Positions 53,247 through 62,146 of a stretch of 64,000 nt of DNA are shown piece after piece; position 1 is the stretch's first letter; each line of letters opens with the position of its first letter. The notes beneath the pieces were generated by a model. The model did not search any database and was not told the origin of the DNA. It was given only the letters and a program-made list of their open reading frames with translations. Location: positions 1 to 64,000 of the forward strand of contig JADZEW010000018.1 of the NCBI GenBank assembly GCA_020850325.1, in the 5' to 3' direction. The DNA is from Methanoregulaceae archaeon (lineage in GTDB: Bacteria > Armatimonadota > Fimbriimonadia > Fimbriimonadales > Fimbriimonadaceae). The position numbers and the translations under genes are program-made.

Positions 53247-53441
53247 ATGCGACATCGGGGCCAGCGGCGCACGGATATCTTGGACACGAGCGATTGGGCT
53301 CACCGCGAACTGGTGCAGCTTCTGCGTCAGGCTACACCGGAGCGAAGGCTCGAACTCGTATTCGATCGGATTGCCCTGGGCCGCGCGATCAACGAAGCCG
53401 GCCAACAGCTGAGAGACGAGCAGAATGATCGACCGGCCTGA
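53247..53441 (+). CDS. Small protein, unknown, upstream of a toxin-antitoxin-like pair
   Basis: The 64-residue product is helical and charged (HRELVQLLRQATPERRLELVF). TATCAT (53230-53235) lies 11 nt upstream. The composition looks coding and the frame ends 51 nt before the DUF433 start. It might be a regulator or accessory of that pair; I do not recognise a family. Confidence 0.5.
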   Translation: MRHRGQRRTDILDTSDWAHRELVQLLRQATPERRLELVFDRIALGRAINEAGQQLRDEQNDRPA

Positions 53442-53479
53442 GGTTCGCGTGTTGGTCGAGTGCCACACTCCAGGGCTCG

Positions 53480-53485
53480 TATAAT
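53480..53485 (+). promoter_or_regulatory. -10 element TATAAT of the DUF433/DUF5615 pair
   Basis: A consensus TATAAT is 6 nt from the GTG start at 53492, so the transcript should be leaderless. A short inverted repeat GAGTG, CCA, CACTC (53458-53470) just upstream may be the autoregulatory operator. Confidence 0.6.
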
Positions 53486-53491
53486 GAGAGC

Positions 53492-53734
53492 GTGAAACGG
53501 ACCGAAAACCTGCCAAAGATTTCTGACCTCATCTGGCAGGATGAGGGACGGATGAGCGGTGCCCCGTGCATTCTCGGCACGCGGGTGCGGGTTCAGGATC
53601 TGTTTGATTGGATTGCCGGCGGGGGCTCCGTGGACAGCTTCGCGGCAACCTACCCGCACATTCCGCGTGAGCGGATCGTGGGCCTTCTTCGCCTCGCAGA
53701 AAGCGACCTCCTCAAGCACCTGGATGCCGCGTGA
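53492..53734 (+). CDS. DUF433 family antitoxin-like protein
   Basis: The 80-residue product has the DUF433 pattern: WQDEGRMSGAPCILGTRVRVQDLFDWIAGGG (in part SGAPCILGTRV) and the HIPRERIVGLLRLAESD helix. These are small DNA-binding antitoxin-type proteins. GTG start, leaderless promoter, and a GTGA overlap with the next gene. Confidence 0.87.
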   Translation: MKRTENLPKISDLIWQDEGRMSGAPCILGTRVRVQDLFDWIAGGGSVDSFAATYPHIPRERIVGLLRLAESDLLKHLDAA

Positions 53735-54060
53735 AACGGGTCTTTCTCGATGAAAACGTCGATGCCCGGCTCGCCGAGCGGCTGTCAGGTTGCGTCGTCC
53801 GATCGGTGCGCACCGAAGGATGGTTTGGTGTTTCCAATGGTGAACTGCTGAGCCGCATCGAAGCAGGGTTCGATGTCCTGATCTCGCATGATCGGGGCCT
53901 CGAGCACCAGCAGAAGTGGGCCGGGCGCTCGCTCGGACTCATCGTCGTTCGCTCCGAGAGCACGGATTTCTCTTCCTATGAGAAGGGCGTTCCCGACCTG
54001 CTAAATGCCATTCGAGAATCACGACCCGGGACGGTTTCCGTAGTGACGCTGAACACGTGA
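53731..54060 (+). CDS. DUF5615 (PIN-like) toxin-type protein
   Basis: The 109-residue product begins RVFLDENVDARLAERL and has DVLISHDRGLEHQ, the conserved Asp motifs of DUF5615 PIN-like nucleases. It is the likely toxin partner of the DUF433 protein. GTG start overlaps the antitoxin stop. Activity is inferred from the family. Confidence 0.87.
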   Translation: MKRVFLDENVDARLAERLSGCVVRSVRTEGWFGVSNGELLSRIEAGFDVLISHDRGLEHQQKWAGRSLGLIVVRSESTDFSSYEKGVPDLLNAIRESRPGTVSVVTLNT

Positions 54061-54073
54061 GCGCCACTCCTCC

Positions 54074-54086
54074 GGCCCTTCGGGCC
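54074..54086 (+). terminator. Short hairpin after the toxin gene
   Basis: GGCCC, TTC, GGGCC, 14 nt after the stop and between convergent genes. No T-run. Confidence 0.3.
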
Positions 54087-54105
54087 TAAACGATTGCCTG
54101 GAGTT

Positions 54106-55746
54106 CTACTCCGCCATCGGAATCCGGACCCCATGCTCCTTAGCGAACTCCTGCGCTTCCGGATACCCCGCGTCCACGTGGCGGATCACCCCCATGCCTG
54201 GGTCACTGGTCAGCACCCGCTCGAGGCGCGCATCCATCCGGTCCGTGCCGTCGGCGACCACGACCATGCCCGCGTGCTGCGAGTAGCCGATCCCGACCCC
54301 ACCGCCGTTGTGGATCGACACCCACGACGCTCCGGCGGCGGTGTTGACGAGCGCATTCAGCAGCGCCCAGTCCGCAACCGCGTCGGTGCCGTCGCGCATG
54401 CCTTCGGTCTCACGATTGGGTGAAGCCACCGACCCGCAGTCGAGATGGTCGCGACCGATCACGATGGGAGCTTCGACTTCCCCGCGCCGGACCAAGTCGT
54501 TGAAGGCCAGACCGGCTTCGGCGCGTTCGCCATAGCCCAGCCAGCAGATGCGGGAGGGCAAGCCCTGGAACTGAATCTTCTCCTGGGCTTTCGCCATCCA
54601 ACGCCGCAGACTCTCGTTGTGGGGGAAAAGCTCCAGCACCCGCGCATCGGTCCGGGCGATGTCCGCCGGGTTCCCGCTGAGCGCCGCCCAACGGAACGGG
54701 CCCTTGCCTTCGCAGAACAGCGGGCGGATGTACTCGGGCACAAACCCCTTGATGTCGAACGCATCGCTGACCCCGGCTTCGACCGCGTAGGCGCGGATGT
54801 TGTTGCCGTAGTCGAAGGCGATCGCCCCCGCGTCTTGCAGATCCCGCATCGCCCGCACATGGACGCCCATCGACTCGATGGCGCGCTTGACGTACGTGTC
54901 GGGGTCATCGCGCCGTAGGGCCTCGGCCTCGGCTAGCGACAGCCCCGCCGGCACGTAGCCGTTCAACGGGTCGTGGGCGCTGGTCTGGTCGGTGATCACA
55001 TCGGGCACGATGCCTCGCCGCACCATCTCGGGCAGCACCTCGGCGCAGTTGCCCACGAGGCCGACGCTCATCGCGGGCCGGTCTGCGAGCATCTCCATCG
55101 CCTCATCGAGCGTCCACGCGATGCGATCGCAGTAGCCGGTCTTGAGCCGCTTCTCGATCCGCGTGGGATCGACGTCGATGCCCAGGTACGAAGCGCCGTT
55201 CATGGTCGCCGCGAGGGGTTGGGCGCCACCCATGCCGCCCATGCCGCCGCTGACCACGAGCCGCTTATCCAGCGATCCACCGAAGTGCTGATCAGCGCAG
55301 GCGGCAAAGGTCTCAAACGTGCCCTGCACAATGCCCTGCGAGCCGATGTAGATCCAAGAACCCGCGGTCATTTGGCCGTACATCATCAGGCCGCGGCGCT
55401 CAAGCTCGTTGAAGTGCTCCCAGTTCGACCAGCGGCCCACCAAATTCGAGTTGGCGATGAGCACCCGCGGCGCGTCTTCGTGGGTTCGGAAGATGCCGAC
55501 CGGCCGGCCGCTTTGCACCAGCAGCGTCTCGTCGTTGGCGAGGCTCTGGAGCGAGCGCACAATGGCGTGGAACGAAGGCCAATCTCGCGCGGCCTTGCCG
55601 GTTCCGCCGTAAACGACGAGGTCATCGGGACGCTCGGCGACCTCGGGATCGAGGTTGTTGTGGAGCATGCGCAGGGCGGCTTCCTGATGCCAACCCTGGC
55701 ACGATCGCTCGCGGCCCCTCGGGGCGCGGAGGGACGTCGTTGTCAT
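54106..55746 (-). CDS. hutU: Urocanate hydratase
   Basis: The 546-residue product is a typical-length Hut[52 protein letters not shown] and [14 protein letters not shown] cover the NAD-binding and active regions. It converts urocanate to imidazolonepropionate in histidine breakdown. No hutH, hutI or hutG is in the window, so it is an orphan here. CATAAT lies 5 nt before the ATG with no ribosome site. Confidence 0.97.
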   Translation of the reverse strand: MTTTSLRAPRGRERSCQGWHQEAALRMLHNNLDPEVAERPDDLVVYGGTGKAARDWPSFHAIVRSLQSLANDETLLVQSGRPVGIFRTHEDAPRVLIANSNLVGRWSNWEHFNELERRGLMMYGQMTAGSWIYIGSQGIVQGTFETFAACADQHFGGSLDKRLVVSGGMGGMGGAQPLAATMNGASYLGIDVDPTRIEKRLKTGYCDRIAWTLDEAMEMLADRPAMSVGLVGNCAEVLPEMVRRGIVPDVITDQTSAHDPLNGYVPAGLSLAEAEALRRDDPDTYVKRAIESMGVHVRAMRDLQDAGAIAFDYGNNIRAYAVEAGVSDAFDIKGFVPEYIRPLFCEGKGPFRWAALSGNPADIARTDARVLELFPHNESLRRWMAKAQEKIQFQGLPSRICWLGYGERAEAGLAFNDLVRRGEVEAPIVIGRDHLDCGSVASPNRETEGMRDGTDAVADWALLNALVNTAAGASWVSIHNGGGVGIGYSQHAGMVVVADGTDRMDARLERVLTSDPGMGVIRHVDAGYPEAQEFAKEHGVRIPMAE

Positions 55747-55752
55747 GGCCTA

Positions 55753-56019
55753 TTATGGCTTTCGCGGCTCAAGCAACTCTCGGATTTCGTCAAGATCGAG
55801 CCCATCCACCTCGATCCGCTTGTTCCGATGGCGCTCACCGCTGACGAGTGTGAGCTTGGATTTGCCGAGCTTCAGCTGGCTCGCGAGATAGGCGATGACG
55901 GCCTCGTTCGCTTGCCCATCGGTGGGCGCCGCCGTAGTCCACACCTTAAGGGTGTCTCCCTCCCAGGCGTGGGCCATGCGCTTGGCCCGGGGCTGGACGC
56001 GGATGTCGAGGAGGGCCAT
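55753..56019 (-). CDS. DUF167 (YggU-type) family protein
   Basis: ATG 56019 gives 88 residues, the usual size. RVQPRAKRMAHAWEGDTLKV and GQANEAVIAYLASQLKLGKSKL (shown in part: AYLASQLKLGKSKL) match the family. CATACT is 6 nt upstream. The longer frame (from 56073) extends into the repeat element. Function unknown; structurally an alpha/beta protein. Confidence 0.88.
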   Translation of the reverse strand: MALLDIRVQPRAKRMAHAWEGDTLKVWTTAAPTDGQANEAVIAYLASQLKLGKSKLTLVSGERHRNKRIEVDGLDLDEIRELLEPRKP

Positions 56020-56042
56020 GGGGAGAGTATGGGCCGGTTGAT

Positions 56043-56195
56043 GCTTGCTTGTTAGTTTGGTTGGTGTGTTCACCTATTGGAAGATCTGGTTGTTGGTTGT
56101 TTGCCGGTCAGACGGGCGGACAGTCTCGAGTTTCATGGCTCCGCAAAGTCCAAGCTGCCACTTCCCAACCTGCCAACACGCCAACACGCCAACAA
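56043..56195. repeat. GTTGG/CCAAC inverted-repeat element, copy 1
   Basis: The left part (56043-56104) has repeated TTGTTGG-like words, and the right part (56151-56195) has tandem CCAACACG-like words, complementary to the left. The centre holds CCGGTCAGACGGGCGG-like sequence. A similar element is at 58470-58660. It should fold into a long, slippery hairpin. Confidence 0.65.
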
Positions 56196-56218
56196 TATGT
56201 GATATAATCATCACGTAT
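56195..56218 (+). promoter_or_regulatory. ArsR-type operator with embedded -10
   Basis: ATATGTGAT, 6 nt, ATCACGTAT: 9-bp arms with one mismatch. A consensus TATAAT (56203-56208) lies inside it, so a bound repressor would block polymerase. The start codon follows immediately, which suggests autoregulation and a leaderless mRNA. Confidence 0.68.
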
Positions 56219-57000
56219 TGTCGACAGTGGAGTCGGAATCGGTATGGCGTGCGTTGACGAGCCCGCATCGGCGGCGAATCTTGGACTTGCTCCGAGATGC
56301 GCCGTTGACAACGGGTCAGCTCTGCAAGCAAATGCCGGGACTCAGCCGATTCGGCGTCATGCAGCACCTCGACGTTCTCGCCGAGGCGCAGCTGGTGCTC
56401 ATCCGCCGCGAAGGGAGACAGCGCTTCAACTATCTGAACGCCATCCCCATGCAGCAGGTGTATGATCGGTGGGTCTCGCGCTACGCGTCTTCAGCGGCCA
56501 AAACTGCCCAACACTTAAAACGATACGCTGAATCCAACCCCGAGGAGAATGCGATGAACGATTCCACATCCGGGTTCCGGGTGGTGAAGATCGAGCTTGA
56601 AGTCGAGATCGCCGCCCCGCCCCAGAAAGTCTTTGATGCCCTGACGTCCGAACTGCAAGCCTGGTGGCCCCACCGGATGCGCGAAGGCAGCACGGTCACC
56701 CACGATTGCCGCGTCGGCGGCCTGATCGCCGAGTCTTGGCCCGGCGGAGGCGTCCTCTACGGCACGATCACCGCCTTCGATCCACCGATGCGCTGTTCGT
56801 CGGTCGTCCAGGGATTTATGGGCGCCTGCACGATCGCAAACGACGATGTCGTCGAGGCACGCGGTGACGGCGCGGTTTACAAGAAGAGTCTGAAGATATG
56901 GGGCGAGGTCCCCGAAGAGATGGAGCGGATGTTCCGCGAGGGGAGCGCGGCGATTCTCCATCAAGCCTTGAAATCCTATTGTGAAGGAGCCCAATCATGA
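56218..57000 (+). CDS. ArsR-type HTH regulator fused to an SRPBCC (AHSA1-like) domain
   Basis: The product is 260 residues from TTG 56218 (257 from GTG 56227). Residues about 1-95 are an ArsR-like winged helix (RALTSPHRRRILDLLRDAPLT; LSRFGVMQHLDVL). About 110-260 are an SRPBCC/AHSA1 domain (EIAAPPQKVFDALTSELQAWW). The two are usually separate neighbouring genes; here they are one chain. The SRPBCC part may bind a hydrophobic ligand and control DNA binding. Its stop overlaps the next start (ATGA). Confidence 0.83.
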   Translation: MSTVESESVWRALTSPHRRRILDLLRDAPLTTGQLCKQMPGLSRFGVMQHLDVLAEAQLVLIRREGRQRFNYLNAIPMQQVYDRWVSRYASSAAKTAQHLKRYAESNPEENAMNDSTSGFRVVKIELEVEIAAPPQKVFDALTSELQAWWPHRMREGSTVTHDCRVGGLIAESWPGGGVLYGTITAFDPPMRCSSVVQGFMGACTIANDDVVEARGDGAVYKKSLKIWGEVPEEMERMFREGSAAILHQALKSYCEGAQS

Positions 57001-58469
57001 TCGCCTTGCTTCCCCTCTTTCCTCAGGCCGACGATGCGGCGATGATCGCGCTACGCCAGCGTTTTGCGAGCAGCACGTGGTCGACCACCATCCAACTTGA
57101 AGACCGAAACGAGCACGTGATCAAGCGCTACACCGCCATGCCCGACGGATCGCTTCGCGGCCGCGGTACGGTGATCGATTTCGGTAAAGTCACGCCCGCC
57201 GTGCAAACCCGATTTTCGTGGGACCGGGCCACCAAGAAGGTGTTGATGGACGACCAGCACGGAACGATGCGGCTCACCGGTGAGGTTCAGGCCGAAGGCA
57301 ACAAGCTGGTGTTCCTCTACCGACCCGCGGGCAGCTCCATGGATTACATCCGGGACGAGCTGACCTTCAACGCCCAGAGCATCGGCGAGGGCAAGGTGAC
57401 CGTCGGCGGCAAGACCATTGCCACGTACACGATGCGCCGCGTAGCCGAACCGCCAAAGATCTTAGCGCTGCGGGGACTCGATCCGGTCGAACTCGCCAAG
57501 GGCAAGGAGGTCGAGGGGGTTCCGAACTGGACCCACACCGCGGGTGTGTACACGTATCGGTTTTCCTCCGACGCCAACTTGGAAGAGTTCCGCGCCAAGA
57601 CCGCACAGTACGAGATCCAGTTTGGCGGCGCCTGCGGGTCGATGGGTCCGCTTTCCGGGCGCGGCGCGCCCGACCGGTTCATGGTGCACAAGGGGCGAAT
57701 CTACCTGTTCGCCTCGGATGGCTGTCGAAGCCGGTTTGCGGCCAGTCCCGATGCCTTCATCGACAAGGCGGAACCCGCCTTGCGACCCAATGGGCGCGCC
57801 CGAACCACCGGACGCAATCTGCTGGAGCTCGCCGCCACCGCCCATGGCGGACTGGCGCTCGACGCCATCAAGTCGATCGCTTACACCGAGATTTCAAAGT
57901 TCGAATCCGAGGGGAAGCAAAGACCCTTCGACCAGATGTGGATGGCGACGACGCGGGGCGAGTACGCCCACTTTTCGACGTGGAACGACGTGTTCTTCGC
58001 GACGGTCGCGGGACCGCAGGGCAACTGGTCGGGACGGATGGACCAACCCGAGCCGATGAGCAACCCGGTGCGGGCGTACTTCGTGCGCGAGTTTGTGAAG
58101 AACCCGACGTGGATCCTGCGCCACCGCACCCGCTATATCCCGGAATACAGGGGCAAGTCGAAGCGACCCGGAACCGGAGCCGAAGCTGATCTGGTTTCGG
58201 TGCACTGGCAAGGCGCGACCATCGACTTGTGGATCGACCCGACCAGCCGTCGCATCGTCGGTTGGCGGAACCTGGAGTTGCGGTCCACCGGGTTCAGGCC
58301 CGTTAGCAAGGCGATCACGTCTTTTGTGGAAGTCAAGGGCGTCACCGTCCCCAAAACGTGGACGACGCAGGTCGAAGGTGGGCAACCGACGCCTAAGGCG
58401 ATCACGAGCTTCTACATCAATGAGATGGTCGAACCGGGCTACTTTGTGAATCCGCTGAACGTTCGGTGA
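56997..58469 (+). CDS. YHS-domain-containing protein, partner of the ArsR-SRPBCC gene
   Basis: The 490-residue product has a short hydrophobic start, an N-terminal beta domain, and a YHS-like domain at about 160-255 (LRGLDPVELAKGKEVEG; GGACGSMGPLSGRGAPD; GRIYLFASDGCRSRF). A C-terminal beta-rich domain (about 280-490; VSVHWQGATIDLWIDP) resembles LolA-like folds. The YHS part has conserved Cys residues that could bind metal. It is coupled to the regulator by ATGA, so the regulator probably controls it. Exact function unknown. Confidence 0.75.
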   Translation: MIALLPLFPQADDAAMIALRQRFASSTWSTTIQLEDRNEHVIKRYTAMPDGSLRGRGTVIDFGKVTPAVQTRFSWDRATKKVLMDDQHGTMRLTGEVQAEGNKLVFLYRPAGSSMDYIRDELTFNAQSIGEGKVTVGGKTIATYTMRRVAEPPKILALRGLDPVELAKGKEVEGVPNWTHTAGVYTYRFSSDANLEEFRAKTAQYEIQFGGACGSMGPLSGRGAPDRFMVHKGRIYLFASDGCRSRFAASPDAFIDKAEPALRPNGRARTTGRNLLELAATAHGGLALDAIKSIAYTEISKFESEGKQRPFDQMWMATTRGEYAHFSTWNDVFFATVAGPQGNWSGRMDQPEPMSNPVRAYFVREFVKNPTWILRHRTRYIPEYRGKSKRPGTGAEADLVSVHWQGATIDLWIDPTSRRIVGWRNLELRSTGFRPVSKAITSFVEVKGVTVPKTWTTQVEGGQPTPKAITSFYINEMVEPGYFVNPLNVR

Positions 58470-58660
58470 GTTAGCGTGTTGGTTGTTGGCTTGTTGGCCT
58501 GTTGGCTGGCTGGGCATGTTGGAAGCTTGACTGTGTTTGGAATGGTTGACCCGAGCCGGGGCTTCCAAACGGCTGACCGTCCAAAACGGCAACCGGCCAA
58601 CACACTAACCTGCCAACACGCTAACAACCAACATTCCAACACGCCAACCACGCCAAACGA
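58470..58660. repeat. GTTGG/CCAAC inverted-repeat element, copy 2
   Basis: The left part (58472-58530) has imperfect 7-9 bp repeats of TGTTGG, and the right part (58591-58660) has imperfect 8-bp repeats of CCAACACG and CTAACAAC. The arms are complementary and can pair in several registers. It ends about 25 bp before the promoter of the sortilin-like gene. Confidence 0.68.
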
Positions 58661-58683
58661 AACTCTTTTCCGCGCCTTCCCGG

Positions 58684-58689
58684 TAAAAC
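58684..58689 (+). promoter_or_regulatory. -10 element TAAAAC of the sortilin-like gene
   Basis: TAAAAC is 7 nt from the ATG at 58697 with no ribosome site between; leaderless start likely. Confidence 0.45.
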
Positions 58690-58696
58690 GTGCGAC

Positions 58697-61615
58697 ATGC
58701 GTCGTTTTGGGGTTCTTGCGTGTTTCGCGGTACTGGCCGCGAGTTCTGTAGGTCAACTGAAGCCACCGCCATCGCAGATGGAGGAGGCAAAGCGGCTCCA
58801 TCTGCCGAAGGTAGTCGGCACCTCGGCCGAGGTTCGCTTGCGCGGCTACGAGCAGCGGCAGCGGATGGAAGCCGAGTCGTTCTACTCAAAGCTGCTGTGG
58901 CGACAGGTGGGCCCGGAGATTCAGGGCGGGCGAGTCATCCACTTTGCCACGCTGGCGCTTCAGCCCAACCGCTACTACTGCGCGTTCGCGACCGGTGGAC
59001 TGTGGGTCAGCGACGATCTGGGCTTCAACTGGACGCCCATCTTCGACAACGAATCGGCCTTCGCGATCGGCGACTTTGCCCTAAGCAAGGACGGCAAGAC
59101 GATCTGGGTCGGCACCGGCGAGAACAACTCGCAGCGCACCAGCTACGCAGGTATGGGCGTGTTCAAGAGCACGGACTCCGGCAAGACCTGGAGTCACATG
59201 GGCTTGGCGGCCACGCACCGTATTGGCCGCGTGGTCATCGATCCCAAGAACGAGAACACGGTGTACGTCGGCGCGATCGGAGCCCTGTACAGCCAACACG
59301 CTGATCGCGGCGTGTACAAGACTACCGACGGCGGCAAGACTTGGTCGCATGTGCTGAAGCTCGACGATCTCACCGGCGTCATCGACCTCACCATCGACCC
59401 GCGCAACCCGCAAGTGCTTTATGCCGCGGCGTGGGAGCGCGATCGACGCGCTTGGAACTTCCGCGACGGCGGCCCCGGCACGGCCATCTACAAGACATCC
59501 GACGGCGGCAAGACGTGGGCGAAGCTCACCAAGGGCCTTCCCGGCAACGGCGAGATGGGCCGCATCGGCTTGGCGGTCGCGCCGAGCCGACCCGACCGCG
59601 TGTACGCATTCATCGACAACCAGGGCGGCGACGTGGATAGTCTCTACCGAGACGAGAACACGCCGAACGGAACACTAACCCCCAAGCGGTTCCGACAGAT
59701 CACCGATCCCAAGGTGTTCCTCGCCATCGAGCGCCGAATCCTCACGAGCTTCATCAACGCCCAGATGCCGCGCGGCACTGACGTCGATGCGACGCTCAAA
59801 GCCATCGAAGCGGGCACGATGACGCTCGACGACGTGGCCAAGAAGATGGAGGAGCGCAACGCGAACGTTTGGCAAATGGAGGTCGTGCAGAGCGAGGTCT
59901 ATCGCTCGGACGACGCCGGCAAGTCCTGGAAGAAGGTGAATGTTGGATTGCTCGACACCGAAGGGTACGGCTACTACTGCGGACGCGTTACGGTGAGCCC
60001 GCACAACCCCGACGACCTTGTCATCATGAGCATGCTCCTGTGGCGGTCGAAGGACGGAGGACGAACTTGGGCGCGCATCGGCCAAGGCACCCACGTGGAC
60101 TACCACAGCTACTGGATCGACCCCACGAACCCCAACTTCCATGTGATGGGGAATGACGGCGGGCTGTACTTCAGCCACGACGACGCGGCAACCTGGCGGC
60201 ACATCAACCGGATGCCGGTCGGCCAGTTCACGACCATCGCGGTCGACACCAAGACCCCGTACAACATCTACGGCGGCACCCAAGACAACGGGACCCTGAA
60301 GGGCCCGAGCACCTACCGCCCGGGGCGCGATAACCCTTGGATGTGGACCAGCATCGGCGGCGGTGACGGCAGTGCGGTGGCGGTCGATCCTCGCGACGAC
60401 GGCGACCACGTGTACGGCGCCTCGCAGTTCGGTGCGCACTACGCCCGGAACTTCAAGACGAACGAGTTCTACCAAGTCCGTCCGAGGCCCGATTCTCCGA
60501 CCGAGCGGTTGCGTTTCAACTGGATCAGCCCCATTCAGATCTCGCCCCACCACCCGGATATCATCTATCTTGGGTCACAGAAGCTACACCGATCGCTCAA
60601 CAAGGGGCGCAACTTCGAGAGCATCAGCACCGACCTCACCAAGAACATGCCGAACGGCGATGTTCCTTACTCTACGCTGAAGGACATCAGCGAGAGCCCG
60701 TTCAAGTTCGGTCTCATCTATGTCGGCGCAGACGACGGCAGCGTCAAGCTGACCCGGGACCATGGCAATACGTGGGAGGACATTTCCACGCCTGCGCCAG
60801 ACAAGTGGGTGAGTCGCGTCGTGGCCAGCAAGCACGATCGGGCAACGGTGTACGTCGCTCAGACCGGCTACCGCGAAGACGACTACACCCCCTACTTGTG
60901 GAAGTCGACCGACTACGGCAAGACCTGGAAGTCGATCGTCGGCAACCTGCCGCCCGAGTTCATCAACGTAATCCGGGAAGACCCCGACCGCAAGGACTGG
61001 CTCTATGTCGGCACCAACCTCGGAGTGTTTTTCACTACTGACGGCGGGCTGAACTGGATTCCCCTCCCCGGTGGCATCCCGCGAACGCCGGTCCACGACC
61101 TGGTGGTTCAGCCGACCCAGAAGGACCTCGTCATCGCGAGCCACGCGCGCAGCGTGCTGGTGTTCAAGCTCGATCAGCTGAACAAGGTGTACGAGCAGCG
61201 TGAGAAGGCCCTCTACATCTGGCCGATCTCGGACATGGTCCGGGCGCGCTGGGAGTATCGCAATCGTCCCGACTGGGATACCTCCGACCCCACGTCGCCC
61301 ACATTGAACGGCGAGATGTTCACCCAGAACGCTGGACGCGGCTCGGTGAAGATCAAGGACAAGGACGGCAAGGTTGTGCTCGAGAAGGCGATGGACTGGG
61401 CGAAAGGCTACAACCCGTTCAACATCGACCTGCTGCTGAAGCGCGGCGCGCCCCGCTACTCGACCGACGTGAAGAACCGCAAGATCACGACCGGCGAAGA
61501 GGCGGTCGCCGACCCCTACTACGCCGAGCGGTTCCAGTATCTTCCGGCGGGAGAGTACACCGTCGAAGTCACCGTCGGCGACAAGACCGAAACGGTGAAG
61601 TGGAAGCTCTCGTAG
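58697..61615 (+). CDS. Exported sortilin/BNR-repeat beta-propeller protein
   Basis: The 972-residue product has a signal peptide (MRRFGVLACFAVLAASSVGQ) and many BNR/Asp-box-like repeats of the VPS10/sortilin type (SDDLGFNWTP, STDSGKTWSHM, TTDGGKTWSH, TSDGGKTWAKL, SKDGGRTWARI, STDYGKTWKSI, TTDGGLNWIPL). They probably form two propellers. A C-terminal beta domain ends EYTVEVTVGDKTETVKWKL. Such proteins are often annotated as glycosyl hydrolases, but no catalytic evidence is visible here. A terminator-like hairpin follows. Confidence 0.88.
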   Translation: MRRFGVLACFAVLAASSVGQLKPPPSQMEEAKRLHLPKVVGTSAEVRLRGYEQRQRMEAESFYSKLLWRQVGPEIQGGRVIHFATLALQPNRYYCAFATGGLWVSDDLGFNWTPIFDNESAFAIGDFALSKDGKTIWVGTGENNSQRTSYAGMGVFKSTDSGKTWSHMGLAATHRIGRVVIDPKNENTVYVGAIGALYSQHADRGVYKTTDGGKTWSHVLKLDDLTGVIDLTIDPRNPQVLYAAAWERDRRAWNFRDGGPGTAIYKTSDGGKTWAKLTKGLPGNGEMGRIGLAVAPSRPDRVYAFIDNQGGDVDSLYRDENTPNGTLTPKRFRQITDPKVFLAIERRILTSFINAQMPRGTDVDATLKAIEAGTMTLDDVAKKMEERNANVWQMEVVQSEVYRSDDAGKSWKKVNVGLLDTEGYGYYCGRVTVSPHNPDDLVIMSMLLWRSKDGGRTWARIGQGTHVDYHSYWIDPTNPNFHVMGNDGGLYFSHDDAATWRHINRMPVGQFTTIAVDTKTPYNIYGGTQDNGTLKGPSTYRPGRDNPWMWTSIGGGDGSAVAVDPRDDGDHVYGASQFGAHYARNFKTNEFYQVRPRPDSPTERLRFNWISPIQISPHHPDIIYLGSQKLHRSLNKGRNFESISTDLTKNMPNGDVPYSTLKDISESPFKFGLIYVGADDGSVKLTRDHGNTWEDISTPAPDKWVSRVVASKHDRATVYVAQTGYREDDYTPYLWKSTDYGKTWKSIVGNLPPEFINVIREDPDRKDWLYVGTNLGVFFTTDGGLNWIPLPGGIPRTPVHDLVVQPTQKDLVIASHARSVLVFKLDQLNKVYEQREKALYIWPISDMVRARWEYRNRPDWDTSDPTSPTLNGEMFTQNAGRGSVKIKDKDGKVVLEKAMDWAKGYNPFNIDLLLKRGAPRYSTDVKNRKITTGEEAVADPYYAERFQYLPAGEYTVEVTVGDKTETVKWKLS

Positions 61616-61637
61616 ACGCCTCGGGAGAGTAAGAACG

Positions 61638-61663
61638 ACCCCCAGGTGACCGTGCCTGGGGGT
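61638..61663 (+). terminator. Hairpin after the sortilin-like gene
   Basis: ACCCCCAGG and CCTGGGGGT are perfect 9-bp arms around an 8-nt loop, 23 nt after the stop. The following bases are only weakly T-rich. Confidence 0.6.
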
Positions 61664-61681
61664 TCGTGCCACACTTCCTAC

Positions 61682-62080
61682 ATGAAGCGTCCATGGATGG
61701 GACTGATGGTGTTGGCCGTCGTGGGTTGCAGTTCGCGCCCTCACTTGGCAGGAGACACCTGGGCCACCGAAATGATGAACTTCCCGGCGACCCTCGCTTT
61801 CGAGGGGAACGGGAGCCACGAGTTGCGTATCACCTCGCCGCTGGGCGATATCGTCATGCGCGGTACCTACAGCGAAACCGATGAGACGGTGTCGCTGGTG
61901 GTCGGGGAAATCGATGTGCCCCCCGCCGCCAACCCCGGCACCAAGATGTTGCAGCGGCTGAAAGGCGCACCGCTCATGTTTAAGCTGGAGTGGGTTTCGG
62001 GCGATGAGGTCACTTTGAGGCCGCAAGGACCCGCCGGAATCTTCGGCAACTCCCTCAAGCTTCAGCGGAAGAAGAACTAG
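61682..62080 (+). CDS. Small lipoprotein, unknown
   Basis: ATG 61682 gives 132 residues with a lipobox (LAVVGCSS). The mature part is beta-rich (ATLAFEGNGSHELRI; MFKLEWVSGDEVTLRPQG). The longer frame (61646) starts in the upstream hairpin. No family recognised. Confidence 0.72.
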   Translation: MKRPWMGLMVLAVVGCSSRPHLAGDTWATEMMNFPATLAFEGNGSHELRITSPLGDIVMRGTYSETDETVSLVVGEIDVPPAANPGTKMLQRLKGAPLMFKLEWVSGDEVTLRPQGPAGIFGNSLKLQRKKN

Positions 62081-62146
62081 CGTAGCCGCAGCGCGCGCGA
62101 GGCGTCGGAATGGAACCGGGTTCTCGCCCAGTCAGGTACGTTCTCA

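Noticed and set aside
60584-62026. 480-codon minus-strand frame opposite the sortilin-like gene
   Set aside because: Antisense shadow; no domain, and the + strand carries regular BNR repeats.
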